From assembly GCF_005503145.1 (NCBI RefSeq), contig NZ_SCNV01000045.1, positions 1 through 64,000 on the forward strand: 64,000 nt of DNA, read 5' to 3'. The translations under genes and the position numbers were made by a program. This DNA is from Burkholderia sp. 4M9327F10. Its GTDB lineage: Bacteria; Pseudomonadota; Gammaproteobacteria; Burkholderiales; Burkholderiaceae. Below the pieces are notes generated by a model that saw nothing but the letters and a program-made list of their open reading frames with translations, was not told the DNA's origin and did no database searches. This document shows positions 17,507 through 25,298 of the stretch, in pieces; the first letter of the stretch is position 1; the number at the start of each line of letters is the position of its first letter.

Positions 17507-18958
17507 TTAAGCGCCGGTATGTGCGACAACGAAGTCCTTCACGCGCTGCACGTCCGCCGGCAGCACTTCGAAGCGCTGCGGCAGCGACTCGAGGCCGGTA
17601 AACGCCGCCGGCCGTTCCGGCTCGCGCAGCAGCGCTTCGCGGATCGTCTCACCGAACTTGATGGGCTGCGCCGTCTCCAGCACGATCATCGGGATGCCCG
17701 GCTGCAGATGCTCGCGCGCCACCTTCAGGCCGTCGGCCGTGTGGGTGTCGATCATCGTGTCGTAGCGCTCGAACACGTCGCGGATCGCCTCGACGCGGTC
17801 CGCATGGCTGCTGCGGCCCGAGACGAAACCGAATTCCCTGACCCGCGCGAAATCGCCGCTCGCCGCCAGATCGAAGCCGCCCTTCTCTTCGACGTCGCGG
17901 AACAGTTGCAGCACGCGCGCCGGATCGCGACCCAGCAGATCGAATACGAAGCGTTCGAAATTCGACGCCTTCGAAATGTCCATGCTCGGGCTGCTGGTGT
18001 GATACGTCTCGGCCGCCTTGCGCACCCGGTAGATGCCGGTGCGGAAGAACTCATCGAGCACATCGTTCTCATTGGTCGCGACGACCAGCTTTTCGATGGG
18101 CAGGCCCATCATCCGCGCAATATGGCCTGCGCAGACGTTGCCGAAATTGCCCGACGGCACGGTGAACGAAACCCGCTCGTCGTTCGACTTCGTAGCGGCG
18201 AAATAGCCCTTGAAGTAGTAGACGACCTGAGCGACAACGCGCGCCCAGTTGATCGAATTGACCGTGCCGATCTTGTACTTCGCCTTGAACGCGTGATCGT
18301 TCGAGACGGCCTTGACGATGTCCTGGCAGTCGTCGAACACGCCTTCGACCGCGAGGTTGAAAATGTTCGGGTCCTGCAGGCTGTACATCTGCGCTGTCTG
18401 GAACGCGCTCATCTTCTGGTGCGGCGAAAGCATGAAAACGCGAATGCCCTGCTTGCCGCGCATGGCGTATTCGGCCGCGCTGCCGGTGTCGCCCGAGGTG
18501 GCGCCGAGGATGTTCAGCGTCTCGCCGTTCCTCGCCAGCGCGTACTCGAACAGGTTGCCGATCAGCTGCATCGCCATGTCCTTGAACGCCAGCGTCGGGC
18601 CGTTCGAGAGTTCGAGCAGCGAGAGCGGCGCGCCATTCTCGACGCCCAGCGTCTTGAGCGGCGTGATCTGCGCAGCGCTTTCGTTGTCGCGCACGTTGCA
18701 GTAGGTGGCTGCCGTGTAGGTGCGGCGCGTGAGCATGCGCAGGTCTTCAGCGGGAATGTCGTCGCTGAATTTCGACAGGATCTCGAACGCGAGATCCGCG
18801 TACGAAAGCGTGCGCCAGCGGCTCAGCTCGTCGGCCGAGACGCGCGGATATTGCGCGGGCAGGTACAGGCCGCCGTCGCTGGCAAGACCGCCCAGCAGGA
18901 TGTTGGAAAACGTATGGCGCTCGCCGGCTCCGGCGCCGCGCGTGGAAAGGTAGTTCAT
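17507..18958 (-). CDS. thrC: Threonine synthase
   Basis: The 483-residue PLP enzyme converts O-phosphohomoserine to threonine. It starts MNYLSTRGAGAGERHTFSNILLGGLASDGGLYLP, the long proteobacterial ThrC type, and carries the PLP lysine in GPTLAFKDMAMQ and the phosphate-binding SGDTGSAAEYA. It follows hom by 13 bases, so both steps from aspartate semialdehyde to threonine except homoserine kinase are in one operon. A nine-base direct repeat (CCGGCGCTT twice on the minus strand) sits in the last codons. Confidence 0.98.
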   Translation of the reverse strand: MNYLSTRGAGAGERHTFSNILLGGLASDGGLYLPAQYPRVSADELSRWRTLSYADLAFEILSKFSDDIPAEDLRMLTRRTYTAATYCNVRDNESAAQITPLKTLGVENGAPLSLLELSNGPTLAFKDMAMQLIGNLFEYALARNGETLNILGATSGDTGSAAEYAMRGKQGIRVFMLSPHQKMSAFQTAQMYSLQDPNIFNLAVEGVFDDCQDIVKAVSNDHAFKAKYKIGTVNSINWARVVAQVVYYFKGYFAATKSNDERVSFTVPSGNFGNVCAGHIARMMGLPIEKLVVATNENDVLDEFFRTGIYRVRKAAETYHTSSPSMDISKASNFERFVFDLLGRDPARVLQLFRDVEEKGGFDLAASGDFARVREFGFVSGRSSHADRVEAIRDVFERYDTMIDTHTADGLKVAREHLQPGIPMIVLETAQPIKFGETIREALLREPERPAAFTGLESLPQRFEVLPADVQRVKDFVVAHTGA

Positions 18959-18971
18959 ATCAGTCTCTGGC

Positions 18972-20303
18972 CTAGTTCAGCGCTTCCATGCGCAGCTTGG
19001 TCACGTGCGAAACCACGGTCTTCAGTGCCTCGATGTTGCTGATCGCCGCGTTCACGTGCTTTTCAACCGTTTCGTGCGTGATCAGGATGATGTCGGTCTC
19101 GCCCTTGCCGTTGGCGTCGACCTGCTCCGATTCCTTTTGCAGCAGGGCGTCGATCGAGATGCCCGTGTCGGCGAGGATGCGTGTGATGTCGGCAAGCACG
19201 CCGGTCACGTCGGCCACGCGCAGACGCAGGTAGTAGCCGCTCGTCACTTCGTCGATCGGCAGGATCGGCGTGTTCGACAGGCTGTCCGGCTGGAACGCCA
19301 GATGCGGCACGCGATGCTCCGGATCGGCCGTATGCAGGCGCGTCACGTCGACGAGATCCGCCACCACGGCCGAAGCCGTCGGCTCCGCGCCAGCGCCCTT
19401 GCCGTAGTACAGCGTGGTGCCGACCGCGTCGCCATGCACGACCACCGCGTTCATCGCGCCTTCCACATTCGCCAGCAGGCGTTTTTCCGGAATCAGCGTC
19501 GGATGCACGCGCAGCTCGATGCCCTTGTCGGTGCGGCGCGCGATGCCCAGCAGCTTGATACGGTAGCCGAGTTCTTCCGCATATCTGATGTCGATTGCCG
19601 CCAGCTTGCTGATGCCTTCGACATAAGCCTTGTCGAACTGCACCGGCACGCCGAACGCAATCGCGCTCATGATGGTGGCCTTGTGCGCGGCATCCACGCC
19701 TTCGATGTCGAAGGTCGGATCGGCCTCGGCATAGCCCAGTTCCTGGGCGGCCTTCAGCGCCGTCGCGAAGTCGAGCCCGCGGTCGCGCATCTCGGACAGG
19801 ATGTAGTTCGTCGTGCCGTTGATGATGCCGGCAATGTACTGGATCCGGTTCGCCGTCAGCCCCTCGCGCAGCGCCTTGATGATCGGAATGCCGCCCGCCA
19901 CGGCCGCTTCGAACGACACCATCACGCCGTTGGCGCGTGCCGCTTCGAAGATTTCGGTGCCGTGCACCGCGAGCAGCGCCTTGTTGGCCGTTACCACGTG
20001 CTTGCGGTTGGCGATGGCGCGCAGCACCAGTTCGCGCGCAATGCCCGTGCCGCCGATCATTTCCGCGACGATGTCGATCGACGGATCGTCTACCACGGCG
20101 TCGAAGCTATCGGTGATCTCCACCGTGCCGGCCGCGCTGCCGAGCGCCGCCGTGGCCTTGGCCGGATTGCGCACGGCAATGCGCGCAATCTCGATGCCGC
20201 GACCGGCGCGCCGTTTGATTTCTTCCTGGTTGCGGCGCAGTACCGTGAAGGTGCCGCTGCCCACCGTGCCGAAGCCCAGCAGTCCAACTTTGATCGGTTC
20301 CAT
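18972..20303 (-). CDS. hom: Homoserine dehydrogenase with ACT domain
   Basis: The 443-residue enzyme reduces aspartate semialdehyde to homoserine. The N-terminal Rossmann motif is LLGFGTVGSGTF, the catalytic region is INGTTNYILSEM and ADPTFDIEGVDAAHKATI, and a C-terminal ACT domain (from about residue 350, LRLRVADVTGVLADITRIL) provides threonine feedback control. It is monofunctional, with no fused aspartokinase. It lies between alaA (99-base gap holding decamer repeats) and thrC. Confidence 0.98.
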   Translation of the reverse strand: MEPIKVGLLGFGTVGSGTFTVLRRNQEEIKRRAGRGIEIARIAVRNPAKATAALGSAAGTVEITDSFDAVVDDPSIDIVAEMIGGTGIARELVLRAIANRKHVVTANKALLAVHGTEIFEAARANGVMVSFEAAVAGGIPIIKALREGLTANRIQYIAGIINGTTNYILSEMRDRGLDFATALKAAQELGYAEADPTFDIEGVDAAHKATIMSAIAFGVPVQFDKAYVEGISKLAAIDIRYAEELGYRIKLLGIARRTDKGIELRVHPTLIPEKRLLANVEGAMNAVVVHGDAVGTTLYYGKGAGAEPTASAVVADLVDVTRLHTADPEHRVPHLAFQPDSLSNTPILPIDEVTSGYYLRLRVADVTGVLADITRILADTGISIDALLQKESEQVDANGKGETDIILITHETVEKHVNAAISNIEALKTVVSHVTKLRMEALN

Positions 20304-20360
20304 GCAGCGTGTGTGTTCGAGTAAGGATTAAGGGAAACGGTTTTCAGCGTCTGTCGTGCG

Positions 20361-20410
20361 CTTGATACTGCTTGATACTGCCTGATACGGTTCGATACTA
20401 CTTTAGACTG
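20361..20410. repeat. Five-unit decamer tandem repeat between alaA and hom
   Basis: Five contiguous 10-base units on the plus strand: CTTGATACTG twice, then CCTGATACGG, TTCGATACTA and CTTTAGACTG. The first two are identical and the rest drift. The last unit includes the alaA stop codon. The array sits in the transcribed spacer of the alaA-hom-thrC operon. Confidence 0.85.
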
Positions 20411-21641
20411 CGTGACGTTTGCGGTAGCCGTCGAGGAAACGGGCGATCCGGTTGATCGAATCGGCCAGGTCGTCGACATTCGGCAGGAACACCACACGGA
20501 AGTGATCCGGCGTCTTCCAGTTAAAACCGGTACCCTGCACGAGCAGCACCCGTTCGGCCAGCAGCAGTTCGAGAATGAACTGCTGGTCGTCTTCGATCGG
20601 ATACATTTTCGGATCGAGGCGCGGGAACATGTACAGCGCCGCTTCCGGCTTCACGCAGGTGACGCCGGGGATGGCCGTGAGCATGTCGTAGGCGAGCTCG
20701 CGCTGCCTGTACAGGCGGCCGCCCGGCACGATCAGGTCGTTGATGCTCTGGTAGCCGCCCAGCGCGGTCTGGATTGCATACTGGCCGGGCACGTTCGGGC
20801 ACAGGCGCATCGAGGCGAGAATGCCGAGCCCTTCGAAATAATCCTTGGCGCGGCGGCGGTTCTCGCCGGTCAGCCCCGAGATGAACATCCAGCCGGCGCG
20901 ATAGCCGCACGAGCGGTAGCTCTTCGAGAGGCTGTTGAAGGTCACCGTCAGCACGTCTTCGGAGAGCGCCGCCATCGACGTATGCTGCTTGCCGTCGTAG
21001 ACAATCTTGTCATAGACCTCGTCGGCGAAGATCACGAGGCCATGCTGGCGCGCAATCTCGATCAGGCCGAGCAGCAGTTCGTCCGAATATAGCGCGCCGG
21101 TCGGATTGTTCGGGTTGATGACGACCAGTGCGCGCGTGTTCGGCGTGATCTTGGCGCGGATGTCGTCCAGATCCGGCATCCAGCTATTCGCTTCGTCGCA
21201 GGTGTAGTGCACGGGCGTGCCGCCCGACAGGCTCACGCCCGCCGTCCACAGCGGGTAGTCAGGCGCGGGCAGCAGCACTTCGTCGCCGTCGTTGAGCAGC
21301 CCCTGCAGCGCCATCACGATCAGTTCCGAGGCGCCGTTGCCGATGTAGATATCGTCCAGCTCGACGCCATGCACGCCCTTTTGCTGGGTGTAATGCATGA
21401 TCGCCTTGCGCGCGGCGAACACCCCTTTCGAATCGGAATAGCCCGACGAGCCCGGCAGATTCAGGATCATGTCCTGGATGATCTCGTCAGGCGCCTCGAA
21501 GCCGAACGGCGCGAGATTGCCGATGTTCAGCTTGATGATGCGATGGCCCTCTTCTTCGAGCCGCTTCGCATGCTCAAGGACCGGCCCGCGGATGTCGTAG
21601 CAGACGTTCAACAGTTTGTTGGATTTGAGAATCGGTTTCAC
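20403..21641 (-). CDS. alaA: Alanine aminotransferase AlaA (fold-type I)
   Basis: The 412-residue class I/II aminotransferase matches AlaA throughout: LNVCYDIRGPVLEHAKRLEEEGH, SGYSDSKG, the PLP-anchoring region YIGNGASELI, NPNNPTGALYS, and the Schiff-base lysine in FNSLSKSYRSCGYRAGW. AlaA makes alanine from pyruvate and glutamate. The frame is open to 21719, but homology begins at VKPILKSNKL, so I chose the GTG at 21641; an in-frame GTG three codons earlier has AGGA closer to it and is possible. Downstream are hom and thrC. Confidence 0.92.
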   Translation of the reverse strand: MKPILKSNKLLNVCYDIRGPVLEHAKRLEEEGHRIIKLNIGNLAPFGFEAPDEIIQDMILNLPGSSGYSDSKGVFAARKAIMHYTQQKGVHGVELDDIYIGNGASELIVMALQGLLNDGDEVLLPAPDYPLWTAGVSLSGGTPVHYTCDEANSWMPDLDDIRAKITPNTRALVVINPNNPTGALYSDELLLGLIEIARQHGLVIFADEVYDKIVYDGKQHTSMAALSEDVLTVTFNSLSKSYRSCGYRAGWMFISGLTGENRRRAKDYFEGLGILASMRLCPNVPGQYAIQTALGGYQSINDLIVPGGRLYRQRELAYDMLTAIPGVTCVKPEAALYMFPRLDPKMYPIEDDQQFILELLLAERVLLVQGTGFNWKTPDHFRVVFLPNVDDLADSINRIARFLDGYRKRHAV

Positions 21642-21847
21642 GGCGGACACTTCATCCTGGGTAAGTAGGGGGCTAACAGGCAGCCTGATAAGGAACCTAG
21701 GGAGCCGCCCGCAACACACTGGTCACGGGTGGAAAGGCATCTGAATGCGAAGCGGCCGATTCATGCGCGGCGCCCGCGGGCTTGTCTGACTGGTGCTCGC
21801 GGCGGGTTACGCCGGGTGCGCCAGGATGCTGAAAGGAAATCGTTCAA

Positions 21848-22010
21848 GGTCCCTTTGGGGCCTCTCAGGGAGCCTTCCGGGAACCCTGAGGCAGCCTCGG
21901 GTGCCTGATCAGGTACCCGAGGGCGCCTTCAAGTGCCTCCAGAGGCACCTTCAGGCACCGTCAGGTTCCTTGAAGCAGCCCTCAGCCAGCCTTAAGGAGC
22001 GCCTGATAGG
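21848..22010. repeat. Helically phased array of GGNNCC palindromes
   Basis: In this non-coding stretch hexamers of the form GGNNCC, or one-off versions, start at 21848, 21857, 21869, 21880, 21891, 21900, 21912, 21922, 21932, 21944, 21954, 21964 and 21975. The mean spacing is about 10.6 bases, the DNA helical repeat. The linkers are often CTTCA or CTGA. The order weakens after 21980. The whole 21642-22286 gap between the divergent alaA and the Mth938-like gene holds no convincing gene; a 78-codon frame over the array is not credible because the period is not a multiple of three. Confidence 0.7.
21895..21922. repeat. 28-base near-perfect palindrome inside the GGNNCC array
   Basis: CCTCGGGT, G, CCTGA is mirrored by TCAGG, T, ACCCGAGG, giving 14-base arms with a single G/T mismatch and no loop. 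Smaller hairpins flank it: TCAGGG-N13-CCCTGA at 21865-21889 and GTGCCTC-CA-GAGGCAC at 21933-21948. No T-run follows any of them, so they are not simple terminators. Confidence 0.75.
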
Positions 22011-22133
22011 CTGCTTCACCCTGCACTGACCCGGCGCGTTTGGCCGGGTGGCCGGCAGCGGCTTCGGGTGTGGCTTCAGGTGCTGCTTATGGCGGCACGC
22101 GAAGCGGGGGGCGCCGCTCCCCGGCTAAAAAGT

Positions 22134-22139
22134 TATAAT
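22134..22139 (+). promoter_or_regulatory. Consensus -10 box (TATAAT)
   Basis: A perfect TATAAT lies 148 bases before the TTG start of the Mth938-like gene in an otherwise GC-rich stretch. No good -35 is visible at the right distance, so it may need an activator or be fortuitous. Confidence 0.35.
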
Positions 22140-22286
22140 TTAGCGGATTTTGGCCGACTTCCGCAATGCACCAAGTGCATGCAGACGCCCTTTCGGCCCC
22201 TTCGCATTCATTGCGCGACGCCTTTGCGACAGGTTTTGGGGCACTCATTCGGCAAGAATCGGCAAGAACGACTTCGGAAAACGAAT

Positions 22287-22661
22287 TTGAAATTACACCA
22301 GGATTCGAGCGGCGCCCTCAACACCGTGACCGGCTACGGCGCCGGCTATGTCGAAATCAATCTGCAGCGCCATGTGGGCAGCATCCTCGTGATGCCGGAG
22401 GCAGGCGTCATTCCCTGGCCGGTGGCTTCGTTCGAAGCGCTGAGCCCGGAGCATTTCGCGATGCTGGTCGGGCCGGCGCCCGAAGTGGTCATTTTCGGCA
22501 GCGGTGAGCGGCTGCGTTTTCCGCATCCGCGGCTCACCGCGGCGCTCGCGGCTCATCGGATCGGTGTCGAGACGATGGACTTCAAGGCCGCCTGCCGCAC
22601 CTACAACATTCTGATGGCCGAGGGCCGCAAGGTTGCGGCCGCCTTGCTGATCGAAGCGTAA
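22287..22661 (+). CDS. Mth938-like (DUF498/NDUFAF3 family) protein
   Basis: The 124-residue protein starts at TTG (LKLHQDSSGALNTVTGYG); GGAAA lies 8 bases upstream. The frame is open to 22068 but the upstream part has no family resemblance. The fold is the Mth938 type: GYVEINLQRHVGSILVMPEA, then HFAMLVGPAPEVVIFGSGERLRFPHPRLTAAL and TMDFKAACRTYNILMAEGRKVAAALLIE. The human homologue NDUFAF3 helps assemble respiratory complex I; the bacterial role is unknown. It sits alone between the phased repeat and the arn operon. Confidence 0.85.
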   Translation: MKLHQDSSGALNTVTGYGAGYVEINLQRHVGSILVMPEAGVIPWPVASFEALSPEHFAMLVGPAPEVVIFGSGERLRFPHPRLTAALAAHRIGVETMDFKAACRTYNILMAEGRKVAAALLIEA

Positions 22662-22807
22662 TCCGCGGCTCGGTTGCGGTCTTGTTGCGCCGGTATCGTA
22701 AACTGCGCGTCAGCCGCCGGCGGCCGACCCGGCCCATCGGGCCGCGCGTGACTCGCCGTATGCGCCGGGCTGGTCGCAAGTTGCCCTGCGCAAGCGGCAT
22801 TCCGCGA

Positions 22808-22841
22808 CCGGCCGTCCGCAACCGGCCGTCCGCAACCGGCC
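22808..22841. repeat. 14-base tandem direct repeat upstream of arnT
   Basis: CCGGCCGTCCGCAA occurs twice head to tail (22808-22821, 22822-22835), followed by a partial third copy, CCGGCC. A hairpin ACGCCGC-CTGT-GCGGCGT (22878-22895) lies 25 bases before the arnT ATG. I see no PmrA-type box in 22662-22919. Confidence 0.7.
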
Positions 22842-22919
22842 CTGCGCAGCCAGAGGTCCGCTCCTAACAACACCAACACGCCGCCTGTGCGGCGTCGCAA
22901 AAGAACAGGCTAACCATCC

Positions 22920-24734
22920 ATGAACGATACGCCGTCCCGGCTACCGCTCAACCGCACCGCCCTCCTGCTGCTGGTGCTCGTCCTTGCCCTGATCTGGTTC
23001 GTGCCGCTCGGCTGGCGCCATCTGCTGCCAAGCGACGAAGGCCGCTACGCCGAAATGGCGCGTGAGATGTTCCTGACCGGCGACTGGATCACGCCGCGTT
23101 ACAACGGCTACAAGTACTTCGAAAAGCCGCCGCTGCAAACCTGGGCCAACGCGCTGACCTTCGCGTGGTTCGGCATCGGCGAATGGCAGGCGCGGCTCTA
23201 CACGGCGCTTACCGGCTTCGCGGGCGTCCTGCTGCTCGGCTACACCGGCGCACGCGTGTTCAACGCCGCCACCGGCGTGTTCGCGGCGATCGTGCTTGCG
23301 ACCTCGCCGTACTGGAACCTGATGGGCCACTTCAACACGCTGGACATGGGCCTGTCGTTCTGGATGGAGCTGACGCTGTGCTCGCTGCTGCTGGCCCAGC
23401 GCCCCAACCTGCCCACCGGCCAGGTGCGCCTGTGGATGTGGGTCTGCTGGGCGTCGATGGCGCTCGCGGTGCTCTCCAAAGGCCTGATCGGCGTGATCCT
23501 GCCGGGCGCGGTGCTGGTGCTGTACACGCTGGTCGCCCGCGACTGGGCGCTCTGGAAGCGCCTGCACCTGATCGGCGGCCTGATCCTGTTCTTCGCGATC
23601 GCCACGCCCTGGTTTGTGCTGGTGCAGCAACGCAACCCGGAATTCCTCAACTTCTTCTTCATCGTTCAGCAGTTCAAGCGCTATCTGACGCCTGAGCAGA
23701 ACCGCCCCGGCGCGTTCTACTACTTCGTGCCGGTGATCCTCGTGGGCTTCCTGCCGTGGCTGACGGTGAGCGTGCAGAGCGTGCGCCATGCGCTGCGCGT
23801 GCCGCGCCAGCCGAACGGCTTCGCCCCGGTCATCATGATGCTGGTGTGGGCGGTGTTCATCTTCCTGTTCTTCAGCGCATCGCATTCGAAGCTGCTGTCC
23901 TACACGCTGCCGATCGCCCCGGCGCTGGCGCTGCTGATCGGCATGTATCTGCCGCTCGTCACACCCGCCATGCTGCGCCGCCACCTGGTGGGCTACGCGG
24001 TGTTCCTGCTGCTCGCGGGGTTCGGCGCACTGCTGTTCATGGGCCGCTTCGGCGACTCCCGCAATCCGAACGAGCTGTACGTCGCCTACCGGAGCTGGGT
24101 GGTGGCCGCGCTCGGTGTCGCCTTTGTGCTGACGCTTGCCGCGCTGTGGCTGAATCGCCGCAGCGGCAACCGCGGCGGCAACGGCACAGGTAAAGGCATC
24201 GGTAACAGCAACAGCATCGGCAACGGCATCGGCGGCGCCGTCGCCATGTTCGGCGCCGCATGGCTGCTGCTCGGCACCATCGCCGGCACCGGACACGACG
24301 TTTTCGGCCGCCTCAGTTCCGGCGCGCCGCTCGCGCCGGCCATCAAGGCGGCGCTTGCCAGGCTGCCGCCCGACACACCGTTCTATTCGGTCGGCGTGCT
24401 CGATCACACATTGCCGTTCTACGTCGACCACACCATGATCATGGTCGAGCATCCCGACGAACTGGCCTTCGGCGTCTCCGTCGAACCGCAAAAGTGGGTG
24501 CCGACAGTGGCGCAATGGGTGCAGCGCTGGGACGCGGAGCGCTATGCGCTCGCGCTGATCCCGCCGGACCGCTACGAAAATCTGCTGGCGCAGCATGTGC
24601 CAATGCAGGTTGTCGCGCGCGACTCGCGACGCGTGATCGTGGAAAAACCCAGCGCAGAAAACCCCGGCGCCGCCGGGACTGGCGCCGCACAACCCGATGC
24701 GGCCAGCCCAGCCATGGCAAAACCGCAGCAATGA
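22920..24734 (+). CDS. arnT: ArnT, L-Ara4N transferase to lipid A (GT39 family)
   Basis: The 604-residue inner-membrane glycosyltransferase has about a dozen membrane helices. The GT83/ArnT signature near the start is intact: LPSDEGRYAEMAREMFLTGDWITPRYNG.KYFEKPPL carries the catalytic acidic residues. It transfers 4-amino-4-deoxy-L-arabinose from undecaprenyl phosphate to lipid A in the periplasm, lowering the negative charge and giving polymyxin resistance. A Gly/Asn/Ser low-complexity insertion of about 25 residues (near 415-440) sits between two membrane helices, and the C-terminus is Ala-rich. It is the first gene of the L-Ara4N cluster. Confidence 0.92.
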   Translation: MNDTPSRLPLNRTALLLLVLVLALIWFVPLGWRHLLPSDEGRYAEMAREMFLTGDWITPRYNGYKYFEKPPLQTWANALTFAWFGIGEWQARLYTALTGFAGVLLLGYTGARVFNAATGVFAAIVLATSPYWNLMGHFNTLDMGLSFWMELTLCSLLLAQRPNLPTGQVRLWMWVCWASMALAVLSKGLIGVILPGAVLVLYTLVARDWALWKRLHLIGGLILFFAIATPWFVLVQQRNPEFLNFFFIVQQFKRYLTPEQNRPGAFYYFVPVILVGFLPWLTVSVQSVRHALRVPRQPNGFAPVIMMLVWAVFIFLFFSASHSKLLSYTLPIAPALALLIGMYLPLVTPAMLRRHLVGYAVFLLLAGFGALLFMGRFGDSRNPNELYVAYRSWVVAALGVAFVLTLAALWLNRRSGNRGGNGTGKGIGNSNSIGNGIGGAVAMFGAAWLLLGTIAGTGHDVFGRLSSGAPLAPAIKAALARLPPDTPFYSVGVLDHTLPFYVDHTMIMVEHPDELAFGVSVEPQKWVPTVAQWVQRWDAERYALALIPPDRYENLLAQHVPMQVVARDSRRVIVEKPSAENPGAAGTGAAQPDAASPAMAKPQQ

Positions 24735-24759
24735 CCCCATATCAGGATCTAAACCCTTG

Positions 24760-25131
24760 ATGAATCCGATTTCGCTCTTTTGTATCCTGGCGGGCGTCAC
24801 GCTGAATGCCTGCGCGCAGTTGTTGCTGAAGGCCGGCACGAATGCCGTTGGACACTTCGAATTCACCCGTGCGAACATCCTGCCCATCGGCTTCAAGCTG
24901 GCTACCCAACTGCCGATCATCGGCGGGCTGGGTTGCTATGTGATCAGCGTGGCGGTGTGGGTGGTCGGGCTGTCGCGCGTGGACGTGTCGATTGCCTATC
25001 CGATGCTGTCGCTCGGCTATGTGGTCAACGCGATCGCCGCCTGGTATCTGTTCGGCGAGGTGCTGTCGGTCCAGCGGCTCGTCGGTATCGGCATCATCCT
25101 GATCGGTGTGGTCGTGCTGGCGCGCAGCTAG
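24760..25131 (+). CDS. arnE: SMR-type subunit, probable undecaprenyl-P-L-Ara4N flippase (ArnE-like)
   Basis: The 123-residue protein has four membrane helices of the EmrE/SMR fold (SLFCILAGVTLNACAQLLLK, LPIIGGLGCYVISVAVWVVG, SIAYPMLSLGYVVNAIAAW, LVGIGIILIGVVVLARS). It lies 25 bases after arnT and upstream of arnB. In E. coli ArnE and ArnF form a heterodimer that flips the lipid-linked sugar. Only one such gene is present here, so it may work as a homodimer or with a partner elsewhere. The start ATG at 24760 has AGGA at about 14 bases. The symbol is assigned by context. Confidence 0.8.
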   Translation: MNPISLFCILAGVTLNACAQLLLKAGTNAVGHFEFTRANILPIGFKLATQLPIIGGLGCYVISVAVWVVGLSRVDVSIAYPMLSLGYVVNAIAAWYLFGEVLSVQRLVGIGIILIGVVVLARS

Positions 25132-25298
25132 GCTGGCGTAAGGGACCGTAAGCAGCACGCGCGGAGGACTTAAACTCTCGCACAACGCCGCCCGGTCCTG
25201 CCGAAGTATGCTTGCCGGCTTGCGGCGCCGTTGTCGCCCTTTGCTGCTTTTTGCTGCCCTTTTTTGGTGCCGCCCTATTTCTTTCGAGCGAAGCATTC

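Noticed and set aside
20361..20410. Possible CRISPR-like array between alaA and hom
   Set aside because: Units are contiguous 10-mers without spacers and no cas gene is near.
21793..22029. 78-codon open frame over the GGNNCC array
   Set aside because: The repeat period is 10-11 bases, which does not fit coding; no ribosome site, and composition is set by the repeat.
22941..24920. 659-codon open frame antisense to arnT
   Set aside because: Gln/His/Arg-rich shadow of the arnT codons; spans the real arnT-arnE junction without any signal of its own.
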